Assembly: GCA_023953775.1 (NCBI GenBank)
Contig: JAMLJD010000009.1
Location: 1-64,000, forward strand
DNA: 64,000 bases
Direction: 5' to 3'
From: Rhizobiaceae bacterium
Lineage (GTDB): Bacteria; Pseudomonadota; Alphaproteobacteria; Rhizobiales; Rhizobiaceae
Shown piece by piece: positions 25,657 to 34,770 of this stretch (positions are counted from its first letter, which is position 1; each line of letters begins with the position of its first letter). A model generated the notes under the pieces. That model had not been told where the DNA came from and searched no databases. It was given only the letters and a program-made list of their open reading frames with translations. The translations under genes were made by a program, and so were the position numbers.

Positions 25657-26076
25657 ATGAGCGCCTTCGGTGTCGATGAGGCCAGGGAGACCCTCGCGCG
25701 CGTGTTCGCGCCTTGGATCGTCGAGATGGGGCTGGAGCCGCTCGGCTTCGACGAGCGCGGCGGCGACTTCGTGCTGCCCGAAAACACCGCGCTCGTTCAT
25801 GTCGGCGGCGTGGTCTGCGGCCAGGCCACTGCATCGGCCGCCGACACGTGCTCGGTCGTCGCGCTGGCCGCGCTCAACGGCCGTTTTCGCATCTGCACGA
25901 CCGTCGACCTGACCACGCACTTCATACGGCCGCTGAAGCCCGGCGATATCGAAATCCGCGTCGACGTGCTCTCGAACGGCAAGCGGATGGCCTATACGCG
26001 CGTCGAGATGAAGGCGAAGGGCGACAGCCGCGTCGCGGTCACCGCAACCAGCGCATTCGCCTATCTGGAGGATTGA
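25657..26076 (+). CDS. PaaI-like hotdog-fold acyl-CoA thioesterase
   Basis: This 139-residue hotdog protein is divergent from paaA. Conserved features are [40 protein letters not shown] and the C-terminal [14 protein letters not shown]. Thioesterases of this kind release CoA from dead-end acyl-CoA esters. A GGGAGG ribosome-binding site lies 8 bp upstream. It differs from the more typical PaaI at 29719, so the cluster has two thioesterases. Confidence 0.82.
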   Translation: MSAFGVDEARETLARVFAPWIVEMGLEPLGFDERGGDFVLPENTALVHVGGVVCGQATASAADTCSVVALAALNGRFRICTTVDLTTHFIRPLKPGDIEIRVDVLSNGKRMAYTRVEMKAKGDSRVAVTATSAFAYLED

Positions 26077-26151
26077 AGCCTTTGACGAGCACGCATTGTA
26101 ATCTGGCTTAAGCTGGCTTAAATTTGATACACGCTCTCGAGGAGGTGCATC

Positions 26152-26394
26152 TTGCGCGAAATCGGCGCTTTTGAAGCCAAGAACAGGCTCGGCTCCCTTC
26201 TCGATCTGGTCGAAAAGGGCGAGGAAATAACGATCACGCGACACGGAAAACCGGTCGCGCGGCTCGTATCGCCCGCCCCGGTTTTCGACCGTGAAAGAGC
26301 GTTGAAAGCGGCCGAAGCGATCCGTGCGATGCGGGGTCGCGCCACGTTGGGCGGCACGAGCATCAAAGACCTGATCGACGAAGGCCGGATGTGA
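26152..26394 (+). CDS. Phd/YefM-type antitoxin
   Basis: This 80-residue protein has the Phd/YefM N-terminal DNA-binding fold: REIGAFEAKNRLGSLLDLVE, then ITITRHGKPVARLVSP. The C-terminal tail (MRGRATLGGTSIKDLIDEGR) is the probable toxin-neutralising segment. The start is TTG, supported by a GGAGG ribosome-binding site 7 bp upstream. The stop overlaps the toxin start (GTGA). Tandem copies of GCTTAAGCTGGCTTAA-like sequence at 26106-26121 lie in the promoter and could be the autoregulatory operator. Confidence 0.88.
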   Translation: MREIGAFEAKNRLGSLLDLVEKGEEITITRHGKPVARLVSPAPVFDRERALKAAEAIRAMRGRATLGGTSIKDLIDEGRM

Positions 26395-26810
26395 GTTTCG
26401 TCCTTGATGCCTCCGTTACCGTCGCCTGGTTCTTCGAAGACGAACGGACGCCGGCGATCGACCAGCTGCTTGCCCGGCTGGCCGAACAGGGTGCCATTGT
26501 CCCGACGGTCTGGAAGCTCGAAGTCGCCAGCGCCTTCCAGGCTGCAATCCGGCGTGGCCGGATAGACCGCGTCTTTCGCGACGCCGCGCTTGAGCACCTG
26601 TCTGAATTCATGATCGAAGTCGACGCGGAGACACCGACCCACGCATGGTCTGTCACGCTCGGGCTCGCCGACGGGCATGGACTGACGCCATATGACGCCG
26701 CCTATCTCGAGCTTTCCATGCGGCGCGACCTGCCGCTGGCGACACTCGACACCGCGCTCCAGCAGGCAGCGGCCGCATCGGGAATCGAGGTTCTCGGCAT
26801 GACCTCCTGA
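26391..26810 (+). CDS. VapC-type PIN-domain ribonuclease toxin
   Basis: This 139-residue PIN protein carries the acidic residues expected for Mg-dependent RNA cleavage: D5 in FVLDASVTVAWFFEDE, E in WKLEVASAF, D in LTPYDAAYLELSMRRDLPLA and D in TLDTAL. VapC toxins cut tRNA or rRNA when freed from the antitoxin. It starts at GTG overlapping the antitoxin stop. The pair interrupts the phenylacetate gene cluster between the thioesterase and paaX. Confidence 0.9.
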   Translation: MSFVLDASVTVAWFFEDERTPAIDQLLARLAEQGAIVPTVWKLEVASAFQAAIRRGRIDRVFRDAALEHLSEFMIEVDAETPTHAWSVTLGLADGHGLTPYDAAYLELSMRRDLPLATLDTALQQAAAASGIEVLGMTS

Positions 26811-26839
26811 GGCGGATCCGCATTCGGCAGATGGCCGGA

Positions 26840-27712
26840 TCACGGAGCCTCCACGAACCGCGTCCATTGCCGGCGCGGGCCCGCTCCGGCCTCGTCCAGC
26901 CAGTGCTCGCTCGGCTCCGCAAGCAGGCGATAGAGGTCGCGCACGAGCGACCGCGCAGCCTCCCCCGGCCAGCCCTGCGGCAGCAGGCTCTTCGGCAGAC
27001 CGGGATCGCGAAGCACCACCCGCCGCCAGTCGTGGATCAGCAGCGTTCGCGCCGCCATGGCCTCCAGCGGCGGCAGCGGCGTCCCTCGGGAGAGCTGGCC
27101 GCGCAACGGCTCGAATGCCTCGATCAGGTCGCGATAGCCGGTCGCGATGTCCTCGCTCGGCCACAGGTCGCGCAGCATCTCGGGATGGTCGGCGCTCGAA
27201 CCGTGGATCACCAGCATCCCGTCCAGCGCAGCGGGATGCGCGGCATCGTCGTCGGTCTGCGGGCGCAGGTAGACGTTCGCGTTGATCTTGAGGAAGCCGC
27301 TCTCGACCAGTTCGTCCGCGCCGGCCGCACCTTCGCCGGGCGGCGCGACGGCGACGATCCACCCGCCGTTCCATTCCGGCGGACCCGGCGCATAGATGCG
27401 GCGCGTCGCAAGGTCGAAGGCGTGCCGGCCCGCGTCGGCGAGCCGGAAGTAGCTGTTGCGGCCCTCGCGTTCGCGCTCCACCCAGCCGTCGGCCGCGAGC
27501 CGCGACATCGCCGTCCTCAGAGCACCCGGCTCGACATTGAGGCGCGCAACGACCTCCTGAAGCGTCGACAGCGCGACGCGACCGCCCCGGGGCACGATTG
27601 CGTCGCCGAAGATCGTGATCACCAGCGACCAGACGCGAACGCGGCCGCGCGCGTGCAGGCGCGTGATCAGCGCATCGAGAACGGGTTGTCGGGTGGTCTG
27701 GTCGGCAGGCAT
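26840..27712 (-). CDS. paaX: PaaX-family transcriptional repressor
   Basis: This 290-residue protein has an N-terminal winged helix (SLVITIFGDAIVPRGGRVAL, then LNVEPGALRTAMSRLAADGW) and the long PaaX effector region (NSYFRLADAGRHAFDLATRR, GWIVAVAPPG and LIHDWRRVVLRDPGLPKSLL). PaaX represses paa genes until phenylacetyl-CoA binds. The start at 27712 (MPADQTTRQP) matches family length better than the ATG at 27736. It lies next to a TetR regulator, giving the cluster two different repressors. Confidence 0.93.
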   Translation of the reverse strand: MPADQTTRQPVLDALITRLHARGRVRVWSLVITIFGDAIVPRGGRVALSTLQEVVARLNVEPGALRTAMSRLAADGWVEREREGRNSYFRLADAGRHAFDLATRRIYAPGPPEWNGGWIVAVAPPGEGAAGADELVESGFLKINANVYLRPQTDDDAAHPAALDGMLVIHGSSADHPEMLRDLWPSEDIATGYRDLIEAFEPLRGQLSRGTPLPPLEAMAARTLLIHDWRRVVLRDPGLPKSLLPQGWPGEAARSLVRDLYRLLAEPSEHWLDEAGAGPRRQWTRFVEAP

Positions 27713-27757
27713 CGCGGACCAGATGCCACGATGCACGCGTGGGTGGCAAGCCGTGCG

Positions 27758-28366
27758 TCAGGCCGGCGTCGCCGCCAGCCCCCTCACCCCCCCGACCAGA
27801 AGCGCGGTCGCCAACCTTGCATAGGCCTGCCGGTCGAGCGGGCCGTCCTCCCGGTGCCACATGTAGAACCAGTTGAGCATGCCGAACAGGCTCATGGTCA
27901 CCGGCTTGAGCAGGACCGTGCCCTCGAAGGCATCGGGATCGACGTCCCGGATCGCGACGGCGAACGTCCTCACCAGCTTGCGCTCCAGCGCCTTGAGTTC
28001 CTCCTGCTCGGCCTCGGGAAGCAGCCTCAGGCCCTCGATCTGCACACGATGCTCGGCATCGGCGTCGCGATAGGCGTCGAGCAGCGCCGCGACAAGCGCC
28101 TCCAGCCGTTCGGCCGGCGCCAGGCGCTCGTCATCGGCCTGATTCACCGCATCAACAAGATCGCTCAAGTGACTCTCGACAATGGCGAAAAGCAGCGCCT
28201 CCTTGGACGCGTAGTAGTGGTAGAGCAACGCCTTCGAGACACCGCATTCGGCCGCGAGCTGGGCCATCGAGGCCCGGTCGTACCCGTCGCGCGCGAACAC
28301 GACGGCCGCCTGGTGCAGCATCGCGTCGCGCTTGTCGTCGTAATCCTTGGCTCGGGTGCGGGCCAC
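27758..28366 (-). CDS. TetR-family regulator of the phenylacetate cluster (PaaR-like)
   Basis: This 202-residue protein shows a TetR helix-turn-helix at residues about 12-58 (MLHQAAVVFARDGYDRASMA, then CGVSKALLYHYYASKEALLF). Its C-terminal domain resembles TetR regulators found beside paaK in many Proteobacteria. It lies 7 bp downstream of paaK and is probably in the same operon. A TetR-style site (30208-30221) upstream of paaI and the P450 gene is a plausible target. The effector is probably phenylacetyl-CoA, by analogy. Confidence 0.82.
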   Translation of the reverse strand: MARTRAKDYDDKRDAMLHQAAVVFARDGYDRASMAQLAAECGVSKALLYHYYASKEALLFAIVESHLSDLVDAVNQADDERLAPAERLEALVAALLDAYRDADAEHRVQIEGLRLLPEAEQEELKALERKLVRTFAVAIRDVDPDAFEGTVLLKPVTMSLFGMLNWFYMWHREDGPLDRQAYARLATALLVGGVRGLAATPA

Positions 28367-28373
28367 GCCCTCG

Positions 28374-29684
28374 TTACTCCTTCGGCCGGTTGTCGACGAT
28401 GCGCACGGCCTTGCCCTGGCTGCGGGCGACCTTTTCCGGCTCGGTCACGTTGACGCTGACGGTCACACCGACGATGTCCTTGACCAGAAGCGTCAGATGT
28501 TTCGACGACGCGCTGCGGCTTTCATCGGCCACGTGATCCGGATGCGCTTCCACATGCACGACCATCTCGTCCATGCGGCCCTCGCGCCTGAGTTCGATCT
28601 GGAAATGCGGCGACAGCCCCTGCACCTTCAGGATCTGCTCCTCGATCTGGGTCGGGAACACGTTGACCCCGCGCAGGATCATCATGTCGTCGGAGCGGCC
28701 GGTGATCTTCTCCATCCGCCGCATCGAGCGCGCGGTCCCCGGCAGAAGCCGGGTCAGGTCGCGCGTCCGGTAGCGGATGATCGGAAATGCTTCCTTCGAC
28801 AGCGAGGTGAACACCAGCTCGCCCTTCTCGCCGTCGGGCAGCACCGCGCCCGTCACCGGGTCGATCACTTCGGGGTAGAAATGATCCTCCCAGATATGCA
28901 GCCCGTCCTTGGTCTCGACGCACTCGTTGGCGACCCCCGGCCCCATCACCTCCGACAGGCCGTAAATGTCGACGGCGTGCATGTCGAACGCTTCCTCGAT
29001 CTCGGCCCGCATGGCGTTGGTCCACGGCTCGGCGCCGAAGATGCCGACCTGAAGCGGGCTCTTGCGCGGGTTGAGGCCCTGGGCCCTGTACTCGTCTAGG
29101 ATCGACAGCATGTAGGACGGCGTCACCATGATTGTCGTGGCGCGAAAATCCTCGATCAGCGTGACCTGCCGTGCCGTCATGCCGCCCGACACCGGCACCA
29201 CTGTGCAGCCCAACCGCTCCGCGCCGTAATGGGCGCCGAGGCCGCCGGTGAACAGGCCATAGCCATATGAGATGTGCGCGATGTCACCGGGGCGCGTTCC
29301 CGACGCCCGCATCGACCGCGCCATGCAGTCCGCCCACACGTCGAGGTCGTTCCTGGTGTAGCCGACCACCGTCGGCTTGCCCGTCGTGCCCGACGATGCG
29401 TGGACGCGCAGCACCTTCTCGCGGGGCACCGCGAACATGCCGAACGGGTAGTTGTTCCTGAGGTCACCCTTCACCGTGAAGGGAAACTTCGACAGGTCTG
29501 CGAGGTCCTTCAGGTCGTCGGGATGGACGCCGGCCGTATCGAAGCGCTCGCGATAGTGGGCGACATTGTCGTAGGCATGCCTGAGCGACCATTTCAGCCG
29601 CTTGAGCTGCAGCGCGGCGATCTCGTCGCGCGAGGCGATCTCGATCGGGTCGAGCTCGTCCTTTCGGGGTGTCAGATCCTTCAT
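28374..29684 (-). CDS. paaK: Phenylacetate-CoA ligase PaaK
   Basis: This 436-residue adenylate-forming enzyme activates phenylacetate with ATP and CoA, the first step of the pathway. The phosphate-binding loop is VHASSGTTGKPTVVGYTRND, followed by HISYGYGLFTGGLGAHYGAE and IYGLSEVMGPGVANEC. The C-terminal domain has RTRDLTRLLPG and ITGRSDDMMILRGVNVFPTQ. Length is as usual for PaaK. It is followed by the TetR regulator and preceded by paaI at 34 bp. Confidence 0.96.
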   Translation of the reverse strand: MKDLTPRKDELDPIEIASRDEIAALQLKRLKWSLRHAYDNVAHYRERFDTAGVHPDDLKDLADLSKFPFTVKGDLRNNYPFGMFAVPREKVLRVHASSGTTGKPTVVGYTRNDLDVWADCMARSMRASGTRPGDIAHISYGYGLFTGGLGAHYGAERLGCTVVPVSGGMTARQVTLIEDFRATTIMVTPSYMLSILDEYRAQGLNPRKSPLQVGIFGAEPWTNAMRAEIEEAFDMHAVDIYGLSEVMGPGVANECVETKDGLHIWEDHFYPEVIDPVTGAVLPDGEKGELVFTSLSKEAFPIIRYRTRDLTRLLPGTARSMRRMEKITGRSDDMMILRGVNVFPTQIEEQILKVQGLSPHFQIELRREGRMDEMVVHVEAHPDHVADESRSASSKHLTLLVKDIVGVTVSVNVTEPEKVARSQGKAVRIVDNRPKE

Positions 29685-29718
29685 CTCGTGCTCCTCCCGC
29701 CGGGCAGCAGCCGGCGCA

Positions 29719-30156
29719 TCATGCCTCGTCCTCGAAATGCTTGCCGTCGATCGCCCGCGACGCGCCGCGGAACTCCGCGATCAGCCTGCCGTCCTGGTCG
29801 GTCACGCGCACGTCGTAGATGCCCGAGCGGCCGTAGCGCGCGACTTCCCGGGCGTCGGCCGTCAGCCGGTCGCCGCGCTTTCCCGGCGCGATGAAGGTGA
29901 TCACGTTGTGCTGGGCGACGACGATGCGGTTGTAGGAATTGCAGGCGAACGCGAAGGCCGAATCGGCAAGCGTGAAGATGTAGCCACCGTGGCAGATGTC
30001 ATGACCGTTGGTGTGGTGCTTCTCGACGGTCATCGACATCCGCGCCGTCCCCGGCCCGACATCGTCCAGCGCGGCGCCGAGCCATTTCGAGGCGGCGTCC
30101 TTCGACCACATCGCATCGGCGCTCCTGCGCGCGACCTCCTCCGCTGACAGCGGCAT
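29719..30156 (-). CDS. paaI: Hydroxyphenylacetyl-CoA thioesterase PaaI
   Basis: This 145-residue hotdog thioesterase has the PaaI signature NGHDICHGGYIFTLADSAFA, with Asn, Asp and Gly at the active-site turn, followed by AFACNSYNRIVVAQHNVITF. It removes CoA from stalled ring-hydroxylated intermediates. The start MPLSAEEVARR at 30156 has a GGGAGG ribosome-binding site 8 bp upstream, which is better than the in-frame ATG at 30177. It is the first gene of paaI-paaK-tetR. Confidence 0.93.
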   Translation of the reverse strand: MPLSAEEVARRSADAMWSKDAASKWLGAALDDVGPGTARMSMTVEKHHTNGHDICHGGYIFTLADSAFAFACNSYNRIVVAQHNVITFIAPGKRGDRLTADAREVARYGRSGIYDVRVTDQDGRLIAEFRGASRAIDGKHFEDEA

Positions 30157-30207
30157 GGCACATCCTCCCTCGCCCACCGGTCATTCTCGGCACGAACCCT
30201 TGCATAA

Positions 30208-30221
30208 ACCGACCGGACGGT
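30208..30221. promoter_or_regulatory. TetR-type operator candidate between paaI and the P450 gene
   Basis: ACCGACCGGACGGT is a near-perfect 14-bp palindrome (two mismatching positions) in the divergent promoter of paaI-paaK-tetR and P450-paaZ. The form is typical for TetR repressors, so the neighbouring TetR protein is the likely binder. Confidence 0.55.
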
Positions 30222-30269
30222 CAATAATACTTGCCACCGGCGCCGCAAGCGCCGGACAGGGAGGAGCAG

Positions 30270-31503
30270 ATGCCCGCAAGCATGGCCGCCGAACAGGCCG
30301 ACAGCGACCGCGCGCGCGATTTCGAGATCACCGCGCTTCCCGCCGGCTTTGCCGATGATCCCTATCCGATCTATCGCGCCCTTCTCGAGCACGCGCCGCT
30401 GAAGCGCTTCGCCGACGGCTCCATCATGCTGTCGCGCTACGAGGACCTCGACCGGGTCTATCGCGACACCAAAACCTTCTCGTCCGACAAGAAGGTCGAG
30501 TTCCTGCCGAAGTTCGGCCCCACCCCGCTCTACGAACACCACACGACCAGCCTCGTCTTCAACGATCCGCCGCTTCATACGCGTGTGCGCAAGATCATGA
30601 TGGGCGCGCTGACGCCCCGCGCCATCGCCGCGATGGAGCCGGGACTCATCACGCTGGTCGACGGTCTGCTCGACGGGCTCGCCGCCAGGGGAGATGTCGA
30701 CCTCGTCGAGGATTTCGCCTCCGCCATACCCGTCGAGGTGATCGGCAATCTGTTCGTCATGCCGCATGAGGAGCGCGGGCCCCTGCGCGACTGGTCGCTC
30801 GCCATCCTCGGCGCGCTGGAGCCAGTGCTGACACCGGAGCAGCAGGAGCGCGGCAACCGCGCCGTGACCGACTTCAAGGCCTATCTCGGCGACCTCGCGC
30901 GGCGGCGCAAGGCCACGCCCGGCGATCCGGCGACCGACGTGCTGACCCGCCTGATCAACGGCAATGACGGCGAACTGCTGTCAGAAACCGAACTGCTCCA
31001 GAACTGCATCTTCATCCTCAACGCCGGCCACGAGACGACCACCAACCTGATCGGCAACGCGCTTCACGAGCTGACGCAGTGGCCGGACGAGCGCCGGCGC
31101 CTGACCGCCGACCCGTCCCTGATCGACACCGCCGTCGACGAGTTTCTCCGCTTCCAGTCGCCGAACCAGCTCGGCAACCGCGTCACCGTCGAGCCGTGAA
31201 TTCCACGGCGAGACGGTCGCTCCGGGCACCCGCATCCATCTGTGCATCGGCGCGGCCAACCGCGACCCGCGCCAGTTCGCCGATCCCGACCGGCTCGACC
31301 TGTCGCGCAAGCCGAACCGGCACCTGGCCTTTGCGCAGGGCCCGCATCTGTGCGCCGGCTTCTCGCTGGCGCGCATGGAGGGGCGGATCGCGATTTCCCG
31401 CTTCCTCGCCCGGTTCCCTGACTACCGCCTCGACGGCGAGCCCACCCGCACCGGCCGCGTCCGCTTCCGCGGCTTTTCCCGCCTGCCCGCCCGGGTCGGG
31501 TGA
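30270..31503 (+). pseudogene. Cytochrome P450 with one frameshift
   Basis: The reading frame begins MPASMAAEQADSDRARDFEI at 30270 after a GGGAGGAG site and runs to about 31192. One extra C there (GTCGAGCCGTGAATTC; removing a C gives VEREFHGETVAPGT) shifts the frame. The remainder then reads on to the stop at 31501. The joined protein is about 410 residues and has the I-helix LNAGHETTTN, the ExxR helix (DEFLRFQSP) and the haem loop AFAQGPHLCAGFSLARME. It resembles soluble bacterial class I P450s. Its place between paaI and paaZ, under the same divergent promoter, suggests it acts on an aromatic compound. The shift is probably a sequencing error. Confidence 0.82.
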
Positions 31504-31544
31504 TCGCCGCCTTCAACAACCGCCCGCTTCATGGAGAAATCCCG

Positions 31545-33572
31545 ATGACCGTCTTGTCCCTCAACAGCTACGCTGCAGGAAAGTGGATCGCACCCTCGGG
31601 CAGGACGTCGAAGCTCCGAAGCGCCGTCACCGGCGACGTCATCGCCGAGATCGGTGCCGAGCTCGACTTCGCCGCCATGGCGGACCACGCCCGCAAGGTC
31701 GGCGGTCCCGCGCTGCGCAAGCTCACCTTCCACGAGCGCGCGGCGCGCCTGAAGGCGCTGGCGCAATATCTCAACGAACGGCGCGATCCGCTCTACGAGC
31801 TCTCCTACGAGACCGGCGCGACCAAGCCCGATTCCATGATCGACATTGATGGCGGCATCGGCACGCTGTTCGTCTATGCCTCGAAGGGCCGCCGCGAGCT
31901 TCCCGACGATGTGCTGCTGGTCGACGGCGCTGTGGAGCAGCTGAGCAAGGGCGGCAACTTCCTCGGCCAGCACGTCGCGACATCGCTGCAGGGCGTGGCC
32001 GTTCACATCAACGCCTTCAACTTTCCGGTCTGGGGCATGCTCGAAAAGCTGGCGCCCACCCTGCTCGCCGGCGTTCCGGCGATCGTCAAGCCGGCCTCCG
32101 CGACGGCCTGGCTGGCCGAGGCGGCGTTCCGCATGATCATCGAAAGCGGCATCCTGCCGGATGGCGCGGTCCAGTTCGTCGCCGGCTCGACCGGAGATCT
32201 CCTCGACCGGCTGACCGGCCAGGACGTCGTGTCCTTCACCGGCTCGGCCGCCACGGCCACGATGCTGCGCGCCAATCCGCACATCGCGCGCAACTCGGTG
32301 CGCTTCATAGCCGAGCAGGATTCTCTCAATGCCTCGATCCTCGGCCCGGATGCAGAACCCGGCTCGCCGGAATTCGACGCCTTCGTGCGCGAGGTCCATC
32401 GCGAAATGACGGCCAAGGCGGGGCAGAAATGCACCGCCATCCGCCGCATTCTCGTGCCGGACGGGCATCGAGACGCCCTCATCGAGGCGCTGTCCGACAG
32501 GCTGGCGAAGACCGTCGTGGGCGATCCCCGCGCCGAGACCGTGCGCATGGGCGCGCTGGCCAGCCTCGCGCAGCGCAATGACGTGCTCGACAAGGCCGCG
32601 ATCATCGGGACCGAAGCCCGCCGCGTCTTCGGCGATCCGGACGCCTTCGCGCCCGAAGGCGCGGATCGCGAAACCGGCGCCTTCGTGCCGCCGATGCTGT
32701 TTGCCTGCGACGATCCGGACGGCGCCGTCAAGGTTCACGAGATCGAGGCATTCGGTCCCGTCTCGACCGTCATGGGCTACCGCGACCTCGACCATGCCAT
32801 TGCGATCGCCAATCGCGGCGCCGGCTCGCTGGTCGCCTCGGTGTTCACCCACGATCCGGACGTAGCGCGCCGGGTCGTGCTCGGTGCCGGCGCCTTTCAC
32901 GGCCGGCTCTATTTCGCCAACCGCGACACCGGCAAGGAAGCGACCGGCCACGGCTCGCCGCTGCCCCATCTCGTTCATGGCGGCCCCGGCCGTGCCGGCG
33001 GCGGCGAGGAGATGGGCGGTATCCGCGGCGTGATGCACTACATGCAGCGCACCGCGGTGCAGGCGAGCCCGGACATGCTTGCCGGCATCACCCGCAACTG
33101 GGTTTTGGGCGCGCAGGCGACCGAGAAGACCAGCCACCCCTTCAGGCTTGCGTTCGGCGAACTCGATATCGGCCATACGCTGTGGACCGAGGCCCGCAAG
33201 ATATCACTGGAGGACATTGAGCACTTCGCCGAATTCACCGGCGATACCTTCTACGCCCACATGGACGAGGAGGCCGCCAAGGCGAATCCCTTCTTCCCCG
33301 GACGTGTCGCCCACGGCTACCTCATCCTATCCTTCGCTGCCGGCCTGTTCGTCGATCCCGCTCCGGGGCCGGTGCTCGCCAATTACGGCCTCGACAATCT
33401 GCGCTTCATGAAGCCCGTCTCGCCCGGCGACAGCCTGAAGGTGCGGTTGACGGCCAAGGCCAAGACGCGCCGCAACGAGGAATATGGCGAGGTGCGCTGG
33501 GATGTCGGCGTCTTCAACCAGGACGACGAGCAGGTCGCGAGCTACGAACTGCTCACGATGAACGCGATGTAG
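31545..33572 (+). CDS. paaZ: Bifunctional oxepin-CoA hydrolase / semialdehyde dehydrogenase PaaZ
   Basis: PaaZ opens the oxepin-CoA ring and oxidises the resulting aldehyde. This 675-residue protein has an N-terminal aldehyde dehydrogenase domain (residues about 1-515; [13 protein letters not shown], catalytic Cys in [15 protein letters not shown]). Its C-terminal MaoC-like hydratase domain (about 535-675) shows [20 protein letters not shown] and [19 protein letters not shown]. The start [14 protein letters not shown] follows a GGAG site. The 3' end overlaps the convergent MFS gene by 20 bp. Confidence 0.95.
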   Translation: MTVLSLNSYAAGKWIAPSGRTSKLRSAVTGDVIAEIGAELDFAAMADHARKVGGPALRKLTFHERAARLKALAQYLNERRDPLYELSYETGATKPDSMIDIDGGIGTLFVYASKGRRELPDDVLLVDGAVEQLSKGGNFLGQHVATSLQGVAVHINAFNFPVWGMLEKLAPTLLAGVPAIVKPASATAWLAEAAFRMIIESGILPDGAVQFVAGSTGDLLDRLTGQDVVSFTGSAATATMLRANPHIARNSVRFIAEQDSLNASILGPDAEPGSPEFDAFVREVHREMTAKAGQKCTAIRRILVPDGHRDALIEALSDRLAKTVVGDPRAETVRMGALASLAQRNDVLDKAAIIGTEARRVFGDPDAFAPEGADRETGAFVPPMLFACDDPDGAVKVHEIEAFGPVSTVMGYRDLDHAIAIANRGAGSLVASVFTHDPDVARRVVLGAGAFHGRLYFANRDTGKEATGHGSPLPHLVHGGPGRAGGGEEMGGIRGVMHYMQRTAVQASPDMLAGITRNWVLGAQATEKTSHPFRLAFGELDIGHTLWTEARKISLEDIEHFAEFTGDTFYAHMDEEAAKANPFFPGRVAHGYLILSFAAGLFVDPAPGPVLANYGLDNLRFMKPVSPGDSLKVRLTAKAKTRRNEEYGEVRWDVGVFNQDDEQVASYELLTMNAM

Positions 33573-34770
33573 GCGTCGAGACCCCCGCGCCCTCGAGGCT
33601 CCGGCTGCGCACGCGCCACACCAGCAAAGCGAGCATTGTCAGCGCGCAGATCGCCAAAAGCGTCCCGGCGAAGACCGGGATGCTGTCGCCCGTGAACACC
33701 ACCAGCGCCGACACCAGCACCGCCGAACCGATCTGGCTGGTAAAGCCGTAGAACGCGGCCGCGAAGCCGGCGATATCGCCATGCGGATCGAGCACCATGG
33801 CCGCCGCGTTGGAATAGAGCACCAGGTAGCTGGTCGCGAACAGTACGAACAGCGCGGTTATGATGTAGGCGTCGATCATACCGGCAACGCTGATCGCGAG
33901 GATAAGGGCGGACGATACGATCAGCACCACATTGCCGACGATCATCGCGTTGACGACGCCGACCGTCTGTATCAGCCGCCGGTTGGCGAATTGCCCGATC
34001 ACGATCCCGAGCCCGTGAAAGGCGAAAAACGCCGCGAAAGCCATGCCCGTGAGCCCGAATGCGCGCTCATAGAGGCGTGGCACGGTGGACAGGATCAGCA
34101 GCATCGACGACATGATGACCGCCGAGAGCAGCAGGAAAAAACGCGACTGCGGATGCCGCATCAGCCGCGCCGCGCGCCGCGCGAACACGCGCGGCTGCGT
34201 TGCATCGGCGGCGCGTTCCTTCAGCGTCTCGGGCAGCCGCGCGAGCGCGAGGAGGAGGAATGCCGCGAACACGGCAAGCGCGAAAAAGACGCCACGCCAG
34301 CCCGACAGCGCGGCCATCGCCGAGCCGACGAGCGGCGCGAAGATCGGCCCCACCGCGAAGATCGCCGTCGCCAGCGCGAGGTTGCGCGCCAGGTCCGCGC
34401 CGGAATGGCGGTCGCGGATAATCGCGCGCGACGACACGATTGCCGAGGCCGCGCCGAGGCCCTGCAGCACCCGGCTGGCGAGCAGCAGGGTGATCGTGGG
34501 CGCGAAGGACGCCCCGAGGCAGCCGATGAGGAACAGCGCGAGGCCGATGCCCAGCGCCGGGCGCCTGCCGAACCTGTCGGAGACCGAGCCCCACACCAAC
34601 TGGCCGACGCCCGCCCCCATCATGTAGAGCGCGATCGTCCATTGGACCTGCTCGAACGGCGATCCGAAATCCGCGACCATGGCCGGAAAGGACGGCAGCG
34701 TGATGTCGACCGAGAACGCCGAGATCGACATCAGCAGGCCGCAATAGATGACGATGGCGCGCTCGCTCAC
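33553..34770 (-). CDS. Bcr/CflA-type MFS efflux transporter
   Basis: This 405-residue protein has 12 predicted membrane segments. It shows VDITLPSFPAMVADF in helix 1 and the loop motif WGSVSDRFGRRPALGIGLAL, then RVLQGLGAASAIVSSRAIIR, all typical of the Bcr/CflA drug-resistance subgroup. It starts at GTG, which overlaps the pcaB stop (GTGA), so it is the distal gene of the pca operon. Transport of an aromatic acid or intermediate is suggested only by position. The frame upstream of 34770 is a shadow of pcaB. Confidence 0.88.
   Translation of the reverse strand: MSERAIVIYCGLLMSISAFSVDITLPSFPAMVADFGSPFEQVQWTIALYMMGAGVGQLVWGSVSDRFGRRPALGIGLALFLIGCLGASFAPTITLLLASRVLQGLGAASAIVSSRAIIRDRHSGADLARNLALATAIFAVGPIFAPLVGSAMAALSGWRGVFFALAVFAAFLLLALARLPETLKERAADATQPRVFARRAARLMRHPQSRFFLLLSAVIMSSMLLILSTVPRLYERAFGLTGMAFAAFFAFHGLGIVIGQFANRRLIQTVGVVNAMIVGNVVLIVSSALILAISVAGMIDAYIITALFVLFATSYLVLYSNAAAMVLDPHGDIAGFAAAFYGFTSQIGSAVLVSALVVFTGDSIPVFAGTLLAICALTMLALLVWRVRSRSLEGAGVSTPTSRSS

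Noticed and set aside
31190-31200. Programmed frameshifting as an explanation for the split P450 gene
   Set aside because: The site GAGCCGTGAATTC has no slippery heptamer or downstream structure that I can see, and an added base in a C pair explains it more simply.
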